Positions 25,323 through 33,648 of a stretch of 55,629 nucleotides of DNA are shown here, piece by piece. Every line of letters starts with the position of its first letter. Positions within the stretch are counted from its first letter, which is position 1. The position numbers and the translations under genes are program-made. The stretch spans positions 2,346,677-2,402,305 of the forward strand of contig NZ_CP100416.1 in assembly GCF_026017845.1 (NCBI RefSeq). The letters are read 5' to 3'. The notes beneath the pieces were generated by a model. That model was not told the origin of the DNA and ran no database searches. It worked only from the letters and a program-made list of their open reading frames with translations. This stretch comes from Amycolatopsis mediterranei (lineage in GTDB: Bacteria; Actinomycetota; Actinomycetes; Mycobacteriales; Pseudonocardiaceae).

Positions 25323-25573
25323 GTCGCTCCCTGCTTCCTCGCTCGTGGGTTCTGGGAGCACCCCGGCGGCCAGGACCCGTGTCTCAAACGGGCCGGAGGA
25401 TGGGGCCCGTGGGACGGTTCAACCGGCCGCCGGGGTGCCGGAAATGACCATGGAGCGGTCGCCCCTGGTCCACCAGGGGGAAGAAACCGGGCGAATGTCG
25501 GTCCAATGGGGTGGTCGACGGTCTGACCTGCGGTAATGTGACGATCTCGCGCTGTAATCGAGGGGAGACGATC

Positions 25574-27016
25574 ATGGGCGGTCGGCGACACGGCCTGATC
25601 CGGGCACGCAAGGCCGCCATCTACACCCAGGAGTCACTCGCCCACGCTCTCGACATGGACATGAAGACAGTGGGCACGTGGGAGCGCGGCGAGGCCGAGC
25701 CCGTGCCGTACAAGCGACCGAAACTGGCCAAGCTGCTGGGTATTTCTCTCGCCAAGCTGGAAGAACTGCTGGCGGAGGGCACCGCTGGCGTTCCCGCGGA
25801 GCCGGCCCCGGCCGACGAGCCCGCCGCGCCGAGTCCTGCACCGTCGCCCGCGCCGCGCGGCGGTCTGCTCCTGCCGGTTATCGTGGACGGACGGCCCGTA
25901 CTGATGCCGCTGGACGGGGCTACCGCCGCCACCAGCGGCCTGGGGTCACTTCTGCCGCCTGCTCTCGTCGCCGGTGACGAGGCCAACCTTCCAGCGGCCC
26001 AAGCCGCGGAATGGGACGCCATGAGTCCGCTTAGCCGCCGTTCGCTGCTCACGAACGGCTTCGCAGCCGCTGCCCTCCCGGCCCTCGGCCTTGACGACCT
26101 CCACCGCGTGGCCGAAGCCATGGCCGACGCCCGCCGCTACTTCGATGGCCCGGTGCTCGACTACTTCAGCCGCCAGCTCGACATTTGCAAGTCGGATGAC
26201 GGCACGCTCGGACCGGCCAAGACCTTGCCGCTCGTGCTCGGGGTGGTGGGTGCGATTGAAGAGCACGCCCGGGACGTCAAGCCGAGCATCCGGCGCGACC
26301 TGCTCAGGCTGGGAGCCGAAAGTGCCGAGTTCGCGGGCTGGCTGTACCGCGACGTGCGCGACTTCGGCCGGACGCTGTACTGGTACGACCGGGCTATGGA
26401 GTGGGCGCAAGAGGCGAACGACCCAGCCATGCAGGGCTATGTCCTCCTCAAGAAGGCACAGCTGGCCTTCGACCAGCGCGAACCACAGCGGATGCTGACA
26501 CTGGCCCAAGCGGTTCAGCACGGGCCGTGGTCCTTGCCGAACCGTGTCCAAGCCGAGTCGGTGCAGCAGGAGGCGCGGGCGGAAGTCATGCTCGGCGCCA
26601 CCGCCGACGCCGTGGCCCCGAAGCTGGACCAGGCCCGTCAGCTGCTGGGTGCTCGCGATGACGGGGCGTCCACGCTGGGAGCGCACTACAACGACACGCT
26701 GCTGACCATGCAGACAGCGATCTGTTACACCGAGGCCGGAGCACCGCGGCGGGCGGTGGAGCTGTACGACGAGTCGCTAGTGGAAGACCGGTTTTCGCCG
26801 CGCGACTACGGGTTCTTCTTGTCGCTGCGGGCCGGTTCGCTGGCGCTGGCCGGTGAGCCGGACGAGGCCGCCCGGACCGGCGTCGAGTCGGCCGCGCGGG
26901 CTGACAGCACCAGCTCGCGGCGGACGAAGCAGGAGCTGGTCCGCGTGCTGGAACACCTCCGGCCTTGGACGAACCGGCCTGCCGTGACGCAGCTGCGCGA
27001 GGTCGTCGCCAGCTAG
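25574..27016 (+). CDS. XRE-type regulator with C-terminal TPR-like repeats
   Basis: A 480-residue protein. The N-terminal XRE helix-turn-helix spans about residues 8-60 (RKAAIYTQESLAHALDMDMKT then VGTWERGEAEPV). A Pro/Ala linker follows at about 75-100. The C-terminal 330 residues are tetratricopeptide-like, with helical pairs such as YDRAMEWAQEANDPAMQGYV. This architecture is common in actinomycete regulators that sense peptides or partner proteins. ATG at 25574 follows GAGGGGAGA by six bases. It is divergent from the 25322 operon and may control element genes. Its end converges on the hydrolase gene, 9 bp away. Confidence 0.85.
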   Translation: MGGRRHGLIRARKAAIYTQESLAHALDMDMKTVGTWERGEAEPVPYKRPKLAKLLGISLAKLEELLAEGTAGVPAEPAPADEPAAPSPAPSPAPRGGLLLPVIVDGRPVLMPLDGATAATSGLGSLLPPALVAGDEANLPAAQAAEWDAMSPLSRRSLLTNGFAAAALPALGLDDLHRVAEAMADARRYFDGPVLDYFSRQLDICKSDDGTLGPAKTLPLVLGVVGAIEEHARDVKPSIRRDLLRLGAESAEFAGWLYRDVRDFGRTLYWYDRAMEWAQEANDPAMQGYVLLKKAQLAFDQREPQRMLTLAQAVQHGPWSLPNRVQAESVQQEARAEVMLGATADAVAPKLDQARQLLGARDDGASTLGAHYNDTLLTMQTAICYTEAGAPRRAVELYDESLVEDRFSPRDYGFFLSLRAGSLALAGEPDEAARTGVESAARADSTSSRRTKQELVRVLEHLRPWTNRPAVTQLREVVAS

Positions 27017-27025
27017 CCCCGCACG

Positions 27026-27850
27026 TCAGTCGGCCGCGGTCAGCCAGTCGCGGACAGCGGCGATGACCTCGGCCTGCCACGCCTGGCTCTGCGGGTCGGC
27101 ATACGTCGGGTCGTCGTGAACGGCGATGCCGTGCTGCGCACCCTCGAGCTCAAGCAGTCGGTGCGGGGCGGTCAGCCGGTGATCTGCGTCTCGTGAGGAC
27201 TCCACCGGGATGAAAGTGTCCTTGGTGCCGTGCACGAGGAGCGTGGGCGCTTGGATGTCGGCCAGCGCCCCGCGGGCGTCCAGCCAGAACACCTCATTGA
27301 GCAGGGCGCGACTCAACTTGAAGCTCGGCGAGTGCGGCAAGAAGCCCTGTTCGGCGAGGTCGCGGGCGGCCTCGTCAGTCAGGTAGTCGTCCTGCCAAAA
27401 GTCCTTCTGATCCACGAAGCGTTGCTTGTAGTCCAACAGCGGGTTGAACAACACCAGCCGCTCGACATCGGCCGGACGCCGGGCCGCGTAGTAGGCAGCC
27501 AGGCCACCGGAGAAGCTGGCCGCCACCAGCGACGCCGACGTCAGACTGGTCTCCCGGCAGAGGTGGGCCCGAGCTGCGCGGATGGCGTTGAGAACTCCGG
27601 TGAGCGATAGCTCTTCCTGGCGCCCTTCGCTTTCGCCGTGGCCGGGGAGATCGAAGCGGAGCGAGGCTACGCCACCCTCGGCCAGGCCGGCGGCCAGCCG
27701 AGTGAAGAAGCCCGCCTCATGACGCGTGACGCCACCGCCGTGCACGAGAACAACGGCGTGGCGCAGTTGGCCGTCCGGCTGGACCAGCGTGCCGACCAGG
27801 TTGAGGCCGTCTGGCGTGCGGACGGTGGTCTCGGCGCTACGGGCGGTCAT
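27026..27850 (-). CDS. alpha/beta hydrolase
   Basis: A 274-residue serine hydrolase of the alpha/beta fold. An oxyanion HGGG occurs near residue 38, the nucleophile lies in ASFSGG (about 113), the acid in HGTKDTF and the histidine in EGAQHGIA. The DLPGHGESEG segment is typical of the family. No signal peptide, so cytoplasmic. The substrate cannot be predicted. It is GC-rich like the chromosome and convergent with the TPR regulator, so it is probably metabolic cargo. Confidence 0.85.
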   Translation of the reverse strand: MTARSAETTVRTPDGLNLVGTLVQPDGQLRHAVVLVHGGGVTRHEAGFFTRLAAGLAEGGVASLRFDLPGHGESEGRQEELSLTGVLNAIRAARAHLCRETSLTSASLVAASFSGGLAAYYAARRPADVERLVLFNPLLDYKQRFVDQKDFWQDDYLTDEAARDLAEQGFLPHSPSFKLSRALLNEVFWLDARGALADIQAPTLLVHGTKDTFIPVESSRDADHRLTAPHRLLELEGAQHGIAVHDDPTYADPQSQAWQAEVIAAVRDWLTAAD

Positions 27851-28183
27851 GCACCGAGCTTACGGGCGCGATCGACTGCTGGCTCGAATGAACCACCGCA
27901 ACCGTACGGAGCCCGCGAGCGAGCAGAGAGATCGGTGTCAAGTGTGTGGATGCCACGCTGTCAGGGACCTGCGGGTGATAGCCGTGACGAGCGGCAAGGG
28001 CGGCGACGGCGGCTACGACCTGTAACTATGAGTGGCAAAGCCCCAGGGCCAGGACGCAGCGGCCAAGAACTTAACACTTCTGTAACTGTTACACTACGCT
28101 TGATGACTGTTGGTAACAACGGGCCTCAGCCGATCGAGTAGAGATACTAGTTGTTGGAACTTCAATATGTCAGGCTGGTCATC
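27851..28183. other. intergenic region upstream of the deaminase gene
   Basis: About 333 bp without a gene. Base composition drops along it towards the AT-richer cargo. A palindrome TGTAAC-T-GTTACA lies at 28081-28093 and could be an operator for the rightward deaminase operon. A start TTG at 28151 in frame with the deaminase is possible but lacks a ribosome binding site. Confidence 0.45.
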
Positions 28184-29743
28184 ATGAGTGAAGCGCGGGC
28201 CGTAGGGAACGACGAGCAGCGCGAAGCTGCTGGTCCTGAACTGTGCATCGCACTCATCACTCCACTTGGGGCGCCAACTGATCATCTTGTAGCCATGCTT
28301 GAGAGTGAACTGCGGACATATAATTATTCGTCGGAACCCATTCGCCTTAGTGACTTGTTGGCGGCGCGATATGAAGGCGAGATCCCCCAGTATCGTGACC
28401 TCCGTACTGCGAAGCTTGTAGAACTTGGAAATGAGCTATGCAAAGAGCTTAGTGATCGGTCTGCGGTCGCTCGATTAGGAATAGAAGAGATTGTTCATCG
28501 GCGAGCTGATAATCCGTATTCGCGCAGACGTGCATGGGTAATTCGTTCGCTCAAGCGGCCGGAAGAAGTAACACTGTTACGGCACACGTATGGTGACGCT
28601 TTCTATAGCGTGGCGATCTACTCGGAAGAGTCTATGCGCAGAGTGCGGTTGCAGGCGGCAATCAAAGCATCTCGCTCATCATGCGCGAATGACAGAGCTG
28701 GGTCTCTTGCAAATGAAATGATTGCAAGGGATGAAAATCAGGCTGTTACGGCCTCTGAACATGATTATGGCCAGAATGTTCTCAAGACCTTTCCGATGGC
28801 GGACGTGATCATTTCCGGCGACGATCCTATGGAGCAAGAGCGACAGGTTCGTCGGTTTGTGCGAGTGTTATTCGGCGAGAATATTGTTCCTTCGTCGTCG
28901 GAGCATGCCATGTATCTGGCGGACGGAACTGCAGCCATTTCGTCATCGCTCAGCCGAAAAGTAGGGGCCTGTATGGCGACCGAACGTGGCGAGATCGTCG
29001 CAGTGGGGGTCAATGAGGCTCCGAAAGCAGGCGGCGGCCAATACACCGGAGAAAGTATTGGGGGCCGTGATGCGGATATAGGCAACGATTACAGTGAGCT
29101 AACAGTGCACGATTTGGCTGCGAGTACTGTACTGGCGCTCGCGGCCGATGGATGGCTAAGTGAAGAAAAGGCGGGTAAGGCGGAGATAGACCCTGACGGG
29201 CTCGCTGACGAAGCAATAGCACTTCTTGAGGTCCAAAAATCTCCTTTGATGTCGTTACTTGAATTTCAACGTCCTGTTCATGCCGAGATGAGCGCAATAC
29301 TCGATGCGGGTCGTAGGGGCGTTTCACCCAAAGGCGCCTATTTGTATTGTACGACATACCCCTGTCATCTGTGCATGAAGGAGATAATTGCAGCAGGAGT
29401 CTGGAAAGTCGTATATATCGAACCTTATCCAAAAAGCCGCTCTGTTGCGATGTACGGAGACGCGCTTGCTATCGGAAAGTCGATTCACGACTCTCAATCG
29501 ACAGAGATAGCATCTGTTTCCGTTGACCCCTTTATTGGAGTTTCTCCCCGAGCGTACAGGCGTCTCTTTGTTGAGCAGCAATATCGACGAAAAGATAGCC
29601 GTGGTGAGGTTGTTCGGCAACCGTTGAATACAGCCTTGCCTAAGGCGGGTTATCTTCGACCACTGCTGAGCGTTTCTGAGCGAGAAGGAATCGCAATCTT
29701 GCCCCTTGTTCCCCTTGATGAAAATGAGGAGATGGAACAGTGA
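28184..29743 (+). CDS. anti-phage dCTP-deaminase-like protein (AvcD type)
   Basis: A 519-residue two-part protein. The N-terminal 250 residues resemble a nucleotide-kinase-like fold, beginning IALITPLGAPTDH without a canonical Walker A lysine. The C-terminal half is a deoxycytidylate-deaminase domain with the zinc motif HAE at 366-368 and PCHLC at 393-397, plus AYLYCTTYPC and VVYIEPYPKS. This layout matches defence dCTP/dCMP deaminases that deplete dCTP on phage infection. The gene is markedly less GC-rich than its surroundings, consistent with recent acquisition. ATG at 28184 is chosen; its ribosome binding site is weak. It overlaps a tiny downstream gene. Confidence 0.85.
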   Translation: MSEARAVGNDEQREAAGPELCIALITPLGAPTDHLVAMLESELRTYNYSSEPIRLSDLLAARYEGEIPQYRDLRTAKLVELGNELCKELSDRSAVARLGIEEIVHRRADNPYSRRRAWVIRSLKRPEEVTLLRHTYGDAFYSVAIYSEESMRRVRLQAAIKASRSSCANDRAGSLANEMIARDENQAVTASEHDYGQNVLKTFPMADVIISGDDPMEQERQVRRFVRVLFGENIVPSSSEHAMYLADGTAAISSSLSRKVGACMATERGEIVAVGVNEAPKAGGGQYTGESIGGRDADIGNDYSELTVHDLAASTVLALAADGWLSEEKAGKAEIDPDGLADEAIALLEVQKSPLMSLLEFQRPVHAEMSAILDAGRRGVSPKGAYLYCTTYPCHLCMKEIIAAGVWKVVYIEPYPKSRSVAMYGDALAIGKSIHDSQSTEIASVSVDPFIGVSPRAYRRLFVEQQYRRKDSRGEVVRQPLNTALPKAGYLRPLLSVSEREGIAILPLVPLDENEEMEQ

Positions 29744-29919
29744 CAAATTCGGAACGCAAAACGTCTGGTGGTCGCACCTTTCGTTCTGTTGAGACGAGCA
29801 AGGCGGTGAGTCGGGCACGCGAGCAGGCAAGTAACTTGCCGCAGTGGAAAAAGGATCTCTACGAGGAGGAGCGAAAGCCATTCGTGGAGGAAGCTGAGTC
29901 CGTGCGTCGGGGATATTAA
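29740..29919 (+). CDS. 59-residue small protein overlapping deaminase gene, paralogue 1
   Basis: GTG start overlaps the deaminase stop (GTGA), so translation is coupled. The sequence is charged, with a C-terminal block LPQWKKDLYEEERKPF then SVRRGY. The same block recurs in the next gene (LPKWKVDLYREEEEFF, SVRRGY), showing recent duplication. No membrane segment. Being coupled to a nucleotide-depleting enzyme, it may restrain or activate the deaminase; that is inference. Too short and too charged for an enzyme. Confidence 0.7.
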   Translation: MTNSERKTSGGRTFRSVETSKAVSRAREQASNLPQWKKDLYEEERKPFVEEAESVRRGY

Positions 29920-30029
29920 GCGCTTGTATAAGTGTCAATCTAATCGTATTATTTAAATAAGCCAACTTGGACCATTGTTGGGGCAGTGGCCCGAGCTGGC
30001 AAGGCGCCATGCCGGACTGCGGAAGGGGC

Positions 30030-30218
30030 ATGGTGAACGCGATGTCTTACGAATTGCCTACTTGGTTTGTTGAAAGGTCTACTTCGGGAGAAGGTGACGA
30101 GGCAGTAAAAAATGCAGTGGCTCGAGCGAGAGAGCTGCCAAAGTGGAAAGTCGATCTGTACAGGGAAGAAGAAGAGTTCTTCAACGAGGATGCTCGGTCT
30201 GTACGTCGCGGCTACTAG
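30030..30218 (+). CDS. 62-residue small protein, paralogue 2
   Basis: ATG at 30030 follows GGAAGGGG closely; ATG at 30042 is an alternative start. The C-terminal half repeats the motif of the previous small gene: L-P-x-W-K-x-D-L-Y-x-E-E and a terminal S-V-R-R-G-Y. The N-terminal halves differ except for an Ala/Arg helix (VARARE). A terminator follows 11 bases after the stop, so deaminase, paralogue 1 and paralogue 2 appear to be one unit. Confidence 0.7.
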   Translation: MVNAMSYELPTWFVERSTSGEGDEAVKNAVARARELPKWKVDLYREEEEFFNEDARSVRRGY

Positions 30219-30229
30219 GAAGTATACTC

Positions 30230-30259
30230 AATCCTCGACTCGAAACGGTCGGGGATTTT
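30230..30259 (+). terminator. rho-independent terminator after small paralogue 2
   Basis: Arms AATCCTCGAC (30230-30239) and GTCGGGGATT (30248-30257) pair with one wobble, followed by TT. It closes the deaminase operon. Confidence 0.75.
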
Positions 30260-30395
30260 AATGATCATCTGCCATGTTTGTTGACTGATATGGATTAATA
30301 AGTCGTCAGCTTATTGCTTCCTTCACTGGCATCAAATCGGCTCAGTTCTGGTCAGCTACTCCCGAGTATTAATACCAAGCTCTTGTTGTGCCAAA

Positions 30396-30418
30396 TCGCC
30401 CACTCAGGTTGTGGGCGA
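30396..30418 (-). terminator. hairpin downstream of JAB-E1 gene
   Basis: Perfect 8-bp arms TCGCCCAC and GTGGGCGA enclose TCAGGTT. On the minus strand it is followed by ATTTGG, giving a modest U-tract. It lies 67 bases past the stop of the JAB-E1 gene. Confidence 0.55.
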
Positions 30419-30484
30419 GGTATCAAAAGCACTGCGACGAAAGCATTAACCTGCATCTCGAATATCGTTCATGGCGTCATTTGA

Positions 30485-31951
30485 CTAGACCCCGGCAGTA
30501 CTCTTGACCGGTAGCCGTCGCTGGCCACCCGCGCTCAGGCGACCGTTGCTTCCGCATTCGGGGCAGCTTTGGTCCGAGCGAGGTATTTCATGGATTACGC
30601 GGTCGAACGCAGTCGACGTGAGAGGATGAAATCTGGTCCAGCGTTCCCGATAGTCCGTGGCTCTCAAGCCGACAGTCGACATGAGGTAATTGTCGACGGC
30701 GTAAGCGGCGGCTACGGCGTTGAGCGTAATGACGCTGGGTGCGTGTACGTCCACGTCGTCAACGTAGCGTTGCTGTCGTCGCTGCTCCGGAGTGAGTGCT
30801 TCTTCTTGCAGTTTGGCTGGTTTGATTAGTTCGTTGCACCACAGGCAGCTCAGCCCTGGAGTCAGAGGGCGAACTACGCTAAACACGTCGGTCACGGTCC
30901 CGGCCTTGTCCAGTTGCACCTTGGCGCCCACCTGGACGGCCGGAATCAGGTACTGGTGGACGAGGGCGTTCACGACGAGGCGTGCCTGCATCGAATCGGC
31001 AGCGAGGAAGACGTAGTCGCAATCAGTGAGGCTGGCGGCGACTGTGTCCAGGGTGACGTCACCGCGGATGGCGTCAAAGCCGATCTCAGGGTTGGCTTGC
31101 CGCGCGACTCGCTGGGCAACCCTAACCTTCGGCGTCGCTAGCCACCGGCCGAGCGCGCGAAGAAACTGGGGCCGTTCTGGCTTGGTGAGCCACGGCAGCG
31201 CGTCCCGCCGGTGGCTGCCGGCCACACGAGGCACATTGCTGAGCTCGATCCGGTCTGGGTCAACAACAACGAGGTGACCGACGCCGAGCCGGGCAAGGTA
31301 CTCGTTGACCAGGGAGCCTGCGCCGCCGACACCGACGATGCCGACCTTCTGGCTGGCGAGGACGGCTTGGCCGCGATCACCGAAGAGTCGGCTTTGGCGG
31401 TCGTAGGTCGGATCAGCTGCCGGCTTCGGGGCGGGCGCAGGCTGAAAGACGCGTCGGCGGGCACCGTGGAATACAGTCGCATTGAGTTCGACGCGACTGC
31501 CGTCCTGGAGCCAAATGTCTCCGGCTGCGGCGTTGCGGGCGAAGACGAGGCCGCCCACGGGATGGTGTTCGAGATTGTCGAGCAGCGCCGGGTATCCCCG
31601 TTCGTGCGACGCCAGGTCGTCGCGGGAGAAGTCGACGTGGTCGGTGCCGCCGTGGCAGTGCACCGCGAAGTAGGCGAGCCCTTCGCGTTCACAGTCTTTG
31701 ATGCGGTCGCGGATGAATGCGGCCGTCAGCATCCGATAACCCCGTTTGCCGGGAACGTAGTCGACACCGTCTTTTGCCAGGTAGAGGCGTCGCGCGAGGA
31801 AACGGGTGCCCCTCTGGGTCTCCACCACGGTGGCTCCGATGACGGCGCCGTGCTCGTCACCGTCCCCAGGGAAGAGGTGACTGAACAGCTGCTCGGCCAG
31901 GGCCGGCGGGACGTGGAGGCTTGCTGGAAGTGTCATCGACTGCGTAACCAT
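30485..31951 (-). CDS. JAB-E1 fusion: JAMM deubiquitinase-like plus ThiF/E1 activating domain
   Basis: A 488-residue fusion. Residues about 10-165 form a JAB/MPN domain with a complete JAMM set: Glu33, HCH at 98-100, Ser109 and Asp112. Residues about 180-440 form a ThiF/E1 adenylating domain with GVGGAGS at 207-213, VVVDPDRIELSN at 228-239, and probable zinc pairs Cys369/Cys372 and Cys463/Cys466. It would process and activate the adjacent ubiquitin-like protein. ATG at 31951 overlaps the E2-like gene by 19 bp; ATG at 31936 would give an ATGA junction instead. It is third in the ubl, E2, JAB-E1 operon. Confidence 0.9.
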   Translation of the reverse strand: MVTQSMTLPASLHVPPALAEQLFSHLFPGDGDEHGAVIGATVVETQRGTRFLARRLYLAKDGVDYVPGKRGYRMLTAAFIRDRIKDCEREGLAYFAVHCHGGTDHVDFSRDDLASHERGYPALLDNLEHHPVGGLVFARNAAAGDIWLQDGSRVELNATVFHGARRRVFQPAPAPKPAADPTYDRQSRLFGDRGQAVLASQKVGIVGVGGAGSLVNEYLARLGVGHLVVVDPDRIELSNVPRVAGSHRRDALPWLTKPERPQFLRALGRWLATPKVRVAQRVARQANPEIGFDAIRGDVTLDTVAASLTDCDYVFLAADSMQARLVVNALVHQYLIPAVQVGAKVQLDKAGTVTDVFSVVRPLTPGLSCLWCNELIKPAKLQEEALTPEQRRQQRYVDDVDVHAPSVITLNAVAAAYAVDNYLMSTVGLRATDYRERWTRFHPLTSTAFDRVIHEIPRSDQSCPECGSNGRLSAGGQRRLPVKSTAGV

Positions 31952-32313
31952 GTCAGCACTTTCTGTAGTTTGAGCAACGCAGTGTCTGTCTCGGGGTTCA
32001 GCTTGTTTGACCGGCGTGAGATCTGGATGGCGGGCCGCTCCTCGAACGGTGTCGGAGTGGTCCCTTCGCCCAGCGCGGCTCCATCGACGCGCGTGAGGTC
32101 GGGCCGGACGAAGTGCGGGTACACATCGGAGTACGGGTACTGGAACGTAATCCGGAACCCGATCCAGGTCTCGCGCTGCTGGTACTGGGGGCCGGGGTCC
32201 ACCGGGCTGACGAAGACGACAGCGCCTCCGTCAGCCTCTTCGGTGACCTCGACGTCAGCCTCGGGAAATCCGGCGCGGATTTCCTCGATGGCTTGGGTGA
32301 CTTCGGGGGTCAT
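31933..32313 (-). CDS. E2-like (prokaryotic UBC-fold) protein without cysteine
   Basis: A 126-residue protein between the ubiquitin-like and E1 genes. It has an E2-like pattern: N-terminal helix (TPEVTQAIEEIRAGFP), strands around AVVFVSPVD and WIGFRITFQYPYSDVYPHF, and a C-terminal helix (DTALLKLQKVLTWLRS). No cysteine occurs anywhere, so it cannot form a classical E2 thioester. Position suggests membership of the prokaryotic E2-like families found beside JAB, E1 and Multi_ubiq genes. It may act as a scaffold or by another residue. It starts 14 bp after the ubiquitin-like gene. Confidence 0.7.
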   Translation of the reverse strand: MTPEVTQAIEEIRAGFPEADVEVTEEADGGAVVFVSPVDPGPQYQQRETWIGFRITFQYPYSDVYPHFVRPDLTRVDGAALGEGTTPTPFEERPAIQISRRSNKLNPETDTALLKLQKVLTWLRSR

Positions 32314-32327
32314 CTCGATGCCCTCGG

Positions 32328-32597
32328 TCAGGAGTTGTCGTCGTCGGCGATAGCGGTGAACTTGGAGTGCTTGGTCACCGTGACCACGTCACCGTTGCCG
32401 ATGACCTTGGTTTCGCCCGACGGCAGCTCCTCCGACAGGATGAAGTCGACTTCGATCTTCACGCCCTGCGCGATGGCCGCCTGCTTGATCTCCAGACCGG
32501 TGACCCGCGGCCCCTTGACCTCGACCGGCTTCTTGTTGACGCGGATCTCCACGGTCCGGCCGTGGGCCTCGACCTGCTGTTCTAGTGTGCTGGACAT
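32328..32597 (-). CDS. Multi_ubiq-type ubiquitin-like protein
   Basis: An 89-residue single beta-grasp domain of the Multi_ubiq family. It shows VEIRVNKKPVEV, a VTGLEIKQAAIAQG helix, KVIGNGDVVTVTK and the C-terminal FTAIADDDNS. There is no terminal Gly-Gly, consistent with this family, so conjugation, if it occurs, must use a different end or need trimming. ATG at 32597 follows GGAGGTAG by seven bases. It is the first gene of the operon ending in JAB-E1 and is divergent from the XRE/ImmA pair. Confidence 0.85.
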   Translation of the reverse strand: MSSTLEQQVEAHGRTVEIRVNKKPVEVKGPRVTGLEIKQAAIAQGVKIEVDFILSEELPSGETKVIGNGDVVTVTKHSKFTAIADDDNS

Positions 32598-32625
32598 GAT
32601 CTCTACCTCCGTAGTTAGCGTTGTG

Positions 32626-32692
32626 CAATCGGTGTCCGATTGCTATAGTCGAACTGTACCAACTAAGGCTGTTGATTGCAAGATCGCAATCG
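32626..32692. promoter_or_regulatory. divergent promoter with paired GATTGC/GCAATC operators
   Basis: Two inverted repeats share one half-site: GCAATCG-5-CGATTGC at 32626-32644 and GATTGC-6-GCAATC at 32675-32692. A -35 TTGTGC (32622) and -10 TATAGT (32645) spaced by 17 bp face the XRE gene, and the first operator overlaps this promoter. The XRE protein is the likely binder. Confidence 0.65.
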
Positions 32693-32704
32693 ACTGGAGG
32701 TGAC

Positions 32705-33061
32705 ATGGTCAAGAAGGGATGGTTCGACGCTGAGGCCTTCTACGCAGCGCTGGACAGTGTTCGGCAGGCGAGAAAACTCAACTGGAAGCAGGTGGCCGGC
32801 GAGTCGGGCGTGAGTGCCTCAACGCTGACTCGGATGGCACAGGGCAAGCGACCTGATGTGGATGGTCTCGCTGCTCTCGTGGCGTGGTCAGGGCTTGACG
32901 CTGACGACTACGTCCGGTCGGAGGAAGGTCGGCCCGAACCTGAGCCGCTAGCGATGATCTCTACCTACCTGCGGAGCGATCGCAACCTGTCGAACGAGGC
33001 GGCGACGGCGCTCGACGAGATGATTAAGGCGACCTACGAACGGTTGCGGCACAAGGACTAG
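32705..33061 (+). CDS. XRE-family regulator
   Basis: A 118-residue protein with a helix-turn-helix at about residues 14-60 (KLNWKQVAGESGVSASTLTRM then AQGKRPDVDGLAALVAW). ATG at 32705 follows GGAGGTGA by four bases. The ImmA-like gene follows after 5 bp. In such pairs the metallopeptidase cleaves the repressor on damage or infection and relieves repression. It probably controls the divergent ubiquitin-like operon through the GATTGC operators. Confidence 0.85.
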   Translation: MVKKGWFDAEAFYAALDSVRQARKLNWKQVAGESGVSASTLTRMAQGKRPDVDGLAALVAWSGLDADDYVRSEEGRPEPEPLAMISTYLRSDRNLSNEAATALDEMIKATYERLRHKD

Positions 33062-33066
33062 AACGC

Positions 33067-33642
33067 ATGGGTTTCCGTCGAGGTTTTAAGACCGAAGCTA
33101 ACTCCCGCGCACAGGAGGTGCGCTGGGAGTTGGGCCTCGGCGCACTGGATCGACTCGATCCCTGGGTGCTCGCCGAGCACTTGCTGATCGAGGTGTGGCC
33201 GCTGTCGGTCTTGCAAGACACAGCTCCGTCGGTGACGCATCTGCTGGAAGTCGAGCCGCAAGTTTTCTCGGGAGTGACAGTCTTTCGGGGTCACAAGCGA
33301 GTCATTGTCCACAATGACAGTCACACTCCGCCGCGTCAAAACAGCGATGTGGCTCACGAGGAAGCCCACGCGCTCCTCTTTCATCCGCCCACGCCCGCGA
33401 TCGATGATCGTGGCTGTCGTCATTGGGACCAGGATCTTGAAGACGAGGCCTCTTGGCTCGGCGCGGTTCTCTTGGTGACTGAGGACGCGGCCTTGGAGAT
33501 CGCGCGAGAGCGACGTTGGCGCACGGTTGAAGATGCGGCGACCCACTTTGGAGTCAGCGTCGAAATGATCAACTTTCGCCTCAACATGACGGGAGCTCGG
33601 AGGCGTGTTGAACGGGGGCGGCAGCGGTGGGGACGCGGTTGA
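33067..33642 (+). CDS. ImmA/IrrE-type metallopeptidase
   Basis: A 191-residue protein with the zinc motif HEEAH at 97-101 in SDVAHEEAHALLFHP, and a downstream DLEDEASWLGAVLL segment supplying the third ligand Glu. This is the ImmA/IrrE pattern. A basic C-terminal tail (RRRVERGRQRW) is present. It starts 5 bp after the XRE gene and likely inactivates it by cleavage. It converges with the orphan integrase domain at 33649. Confidence 0.85.
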   Translation: MGFRRGFKTEANSRAQEVRWELGLGALDRLDPWVLAEHLLIEVWPLSVLQDTAPSVTHLLEVEPQVFSGVTVFRGHKRVIVHNDSHTPPRQNSDVAHEEAHALLFHPPTPAIDDRGCRHWDQDLEDEASWLGAVLLVTEDAALEIARERRWRTVEDAATHFGVSVEMINFRLNMTGARRRVERGRQRWGRG

Positions 33643-33648
33643 AACTTG

